From assembly GCF_030812335.1 (NCBI RefSeq), contig NZ_JAUSSN010000001.1, positions 558,001-622,000 of the forward strand: a DNA stretch of 64,000 bases, written 5' to 3'. This document shows positions 62,614-64,000 of this stretch, piece after piece. The notes beneath the pieces were generated by a model, which was not told the DNA's origin, ran no database searches, and saw nothing but the letters and a program-made list of their open reading frames with translations. The DNA comes from Pseudarthrobacter oxydans. GTDB lineage: Bacteria > Actinomycetota > Actinomycetes > Actinomycetales > Micrococcaceae. Both the position numbers and the translations under genes were made by a program. Position 1 is the first letter of the stretch. Each line of letters starts with the position of its first letter.

Positions 62614-63356
62614 GGCTCCTGCAGTCCCCGGCCGTCCGGGTCGGGCTGTCCATCAGCATCGCCACCGGTCTCTATGGCGTGTCCTTTGGCGCGCTGTCCG
62701 TCACCTCCGGGCTCGACTTCTGGCAGACCATGGCGTTGAGCCTGCTGCTGTTCAGCGGCGGCTCGCAGTTCGCCTTCATCGGGGTGGTGGCCGGGGGCGG
62801 CTCCGGCGTCGCCGCGATGGGCGCGGCCACCCTGCTGGGCATGCGCAACGGGATCTACGGCATGCAGATCAACGCGCTGCTGCGGCCCCGCGGCTGGCTG
62901 CGGTTCGCCGCCGCCCACGTCACTATCGACGAGTCCACCGCCACGAGCACGGGCCAGACCGACCCGCTCGAGCAGAAGCGCGGCTTCTGGACCGCGGGCC
63001 TGGGCATCTTCGTCCTCTGGAACCTGTTCACCGCCGTGGGCGCGCTGGCCGGAGCGTCGCTGGGGGATCCCAAGCAGTGGGGCCTGGACGGAGCCGCCGT
63101 CGCGGCGTTCCTTGGCCTGCTCTGGCCGCGGCTCAAGGGCCGGGAGCCGGTGGCGATCGCCGTCGTCTGCGCCCTGGCCACCGTGCTGGCTGTACCGTTT
63201 GTGCCCGCCGGGGTGCCGATCCTGGTGGCCGCGGTGGTGGCCGCAGCCATCGGCTGGTTCAGCCACGGCCGCAGCGACGAAGGACTGGAACCGGACATGG
63301 ACCCCTACGCCGATCACCCGCACCCGCACGGGCGCCCCTCCGGGGATGCCGCATGA
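62610..63356 (+). CDS. azlC: AzlC family branched-chain amino acid export subunit
   Basis: A 248-residue AzlC protein: GLYGVSFGALSVTSGLDFWQ, FSGGSQFAFIGVVAGGGSGV and LLGMRNGIYGMQINALLRPR are family signatures. It forms a two-component exporter with AzlD for branched-chain amino acids and analogues. The start is GTG 62610. The C-terminal His/Asp-rich tail (MDPYADHPHPHGRPSGDAA) is unusual. It overlaps azlD by 4 bp. Confidence 0.9.
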   Translation: MRLLQSPAVRVGLSISIATGLYGVSFGALSVTSGLDFWQTMALSLLLFSGGSQFAFIGVVAGGGSGVAAMGAATLLGMRNGIYGMQINALLRPRGWLRFAAAHVTIDESTATSTGQTDPLEQKRGFWTAGLGIFVLWNLFTAVGALAGASLGDPKQWGLDGAAVAAFLGLLWPRLKGREPVAIAVVCALATVLAVPFVPAGVPILVAAVVAAAIGWFSHGRSDEGLEPDMDPYADHPHPHGRPSGDAA

Positions 63357-63664
63357 GCCTGTGGATGTGGCTGCTGCTCTCCTGCCTGCTGGCCTACGCC
63401 TGGAAGCTGCTGGGCTATCTCGTCCCGGCCAGCGTGCTGCGCGACCCCCGGATGTCCCGGATCGCCGGGACCATGACCATCGGGCTGCTGGCATCCCTGA
63501 CGATCGTGAACACCGTGGCCTCCGGCCAGACCCTGGCGCTTGACGCCCGCCTCGGGGCGCTGGCCGCGGCCGGCATCGCACTGCTGCTCCGGGCGCCGTT
63601 CCTGGTCGTCGTCCTCGCCGGGGCCGGCGCGGCAGCCGGACTCAGGCTGCTGGGCTGGGGCTAG
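63353..63664 (+). CDS. azlD: AzlD family export subunit
   Basis: A 103-residue, four-span AzlD protein (LWMWLLLSCLLAYAWKLLGY, MTIGLLASLTIVNTVASGQT, GALAAAGIALLLRAPFLVVV). It is the small partner of AzlC. ATG 63353 overlaps the azlC stop (ATGA). Confidence 0.9.
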   Translation: MSLWMWLLLSCLLAYAWKLLGYLVPASVLRDPRMSRIAGTMTIGLLASLTIVNTVASGQTLALDARLGALAAAGIALLLRAPFLVVVLAGAGAAAGLRLLGWG

Positions 63665-63747
63665 CGGCTGAGCTACCTCCTGCCGCACCGTTCCGTAACG
63701 GTCTTTAGTCCCTACTTGCCGCCAAGGCCCCGTGGGAGCATTCGGAT

Positions 63748-63939
63748 ATGAGCGACAACGAGGATCCGGATACCCCTGCGCCCGGCAAGGGCCAGCATTC
63801 GAAGCCCCACGAGCCGTTCGTTCCGCCGGGAGCCGAGTCCACCCGGGAACTGCGGGAGATGGCCCGGCGCCGGCGGGAGGCTGAGGAGAAGCTGCAGCAG
63901 CACCTGCAGGAGGCCAAAGAGAAGCCGGCGGAGGACTGA
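63748..63939 (+). CDS. Small charged coiled-coil protein (63 aa)
   Basis: After a Pro/Gly-rich start, residues 30-60 form a highly charged helix (STRELREMARRRREAEEKLQ) that could make a coiled coil. No family is recognised. The stop shares a base with the next start (TGATG), so the two genes are co-translated. Confidence 0.6.
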   Translation: MSDNEDPDTPAPGKGQHSKPHEPFVPPGAESTRELREMARRRREAEEKLQQHLQEAKEKPAED

Positions 63940-64000
63940 TGCTCCGAGCCCGGCTCTCCGAGCGGCTGCAGGACCTCCTGCTCGACAACGAGGCGCTGGA
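63939..64000 (+). CDS. Partial gene at window edge
   Basis: ATG 63939 overlaps the preceding stop and the first 20 codons read LRARLSERLQDLLLDNEALE, an amphipathic helix. Too little is present to identify it. Confidence 0.5.
   Translation, partial: MLRARLSERLQDLLLDNEAL

Overview
The window is high-GC actinobacterial chromosome, most like an Arthrobacter/Pseudarthrobacter-type member of the Micrococcaceae. The support is GTG/TTG starts, a fruRKA-ptsH operon, a LigD/Ku pair, DUF4193, DUF6458 and DUF445 proteins, and 4-bp stop/start overlaps inside operons. No rRNA, tRNA or CRISPR array was recognised.

Layout. 1-2.0 kb: aldo/keto reductase (cut by the window edge), dodecin, SGNH hydrolase and a CstR-like two-cysteine repressor with two operator-like sites. 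2.0-7.9 kb: a four-carbon acid sugar operon (kinase, dehydrogenase, GntP permease, class II aldolase) under a divergent FadR-type regulator. 7.9-11.2 kb: acyltransferase, GNAT, STAS-like protein, SDR. 11.2-17.1 kb: PucR-type regulator divergent from pxpA-BCCP-biotin carboxylase-pxpB-pxpC, a five-gene 5-oxoproline or lactam/amide system resembling a split urea carboxylase plus hydrolase. 17.2 kb: voltage-gated K+ channel.

18.6-25.9 kb is an island of visibly lower GC, all on the minus strand: a CdaR/PucR-type regulator, then an Asp/Glu-racemase-like protein, an OPT/YSL transporter, DUF917, DUF1177, AroM and an M29/NicX-like metalloprotein. Every junction in the six-gene operon overlaps or nearly overlaps. 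It looks like a dedicated uptake and degradation pathway for an unknown small cyclic amide, thiohydantoin-like or peptide-like compound, and is the best candidate here for an undescribed system. It is bordered by a truncated SDR gene and a broken NCS1 permease.

27.6-38.7 kb: MHS-family symporter, two small proteins, the LigD/Ku NHEJ pair, and the fructose PTS operon fruR-fruK-fruA-ptsH. 38.8-39.2 kb: an interspersed repeat array built around a GGGACATGTCC-type unit. 39.3-50.1 kb: DUF6458, a FabF-like ketosynthase, an esterase, a LacI-controlled glycoside phosphorylase locus (HAD phosphatase/mutase plus GH65), an MFS exporter, two unknown proteins and a second, solitary PxpA-like gene.

50.1-59.8 kb is a decaying accessory stretch: remnants of a ZIP transporter, a SigB/SigF-type sigma factor with several frameshifts, a frameshifted epimerase and a partial DUF4193 duplicate, among small acidic proteins, a P-loop kinase and a PPK2 polyphosphate kinase. 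59.8-64 kb returns to ordinary genes: DUF445, a glycerophosphodiester phosphodiesterase, a DoxX-like protein, AzlC/AzlD and two small genes at the edge.
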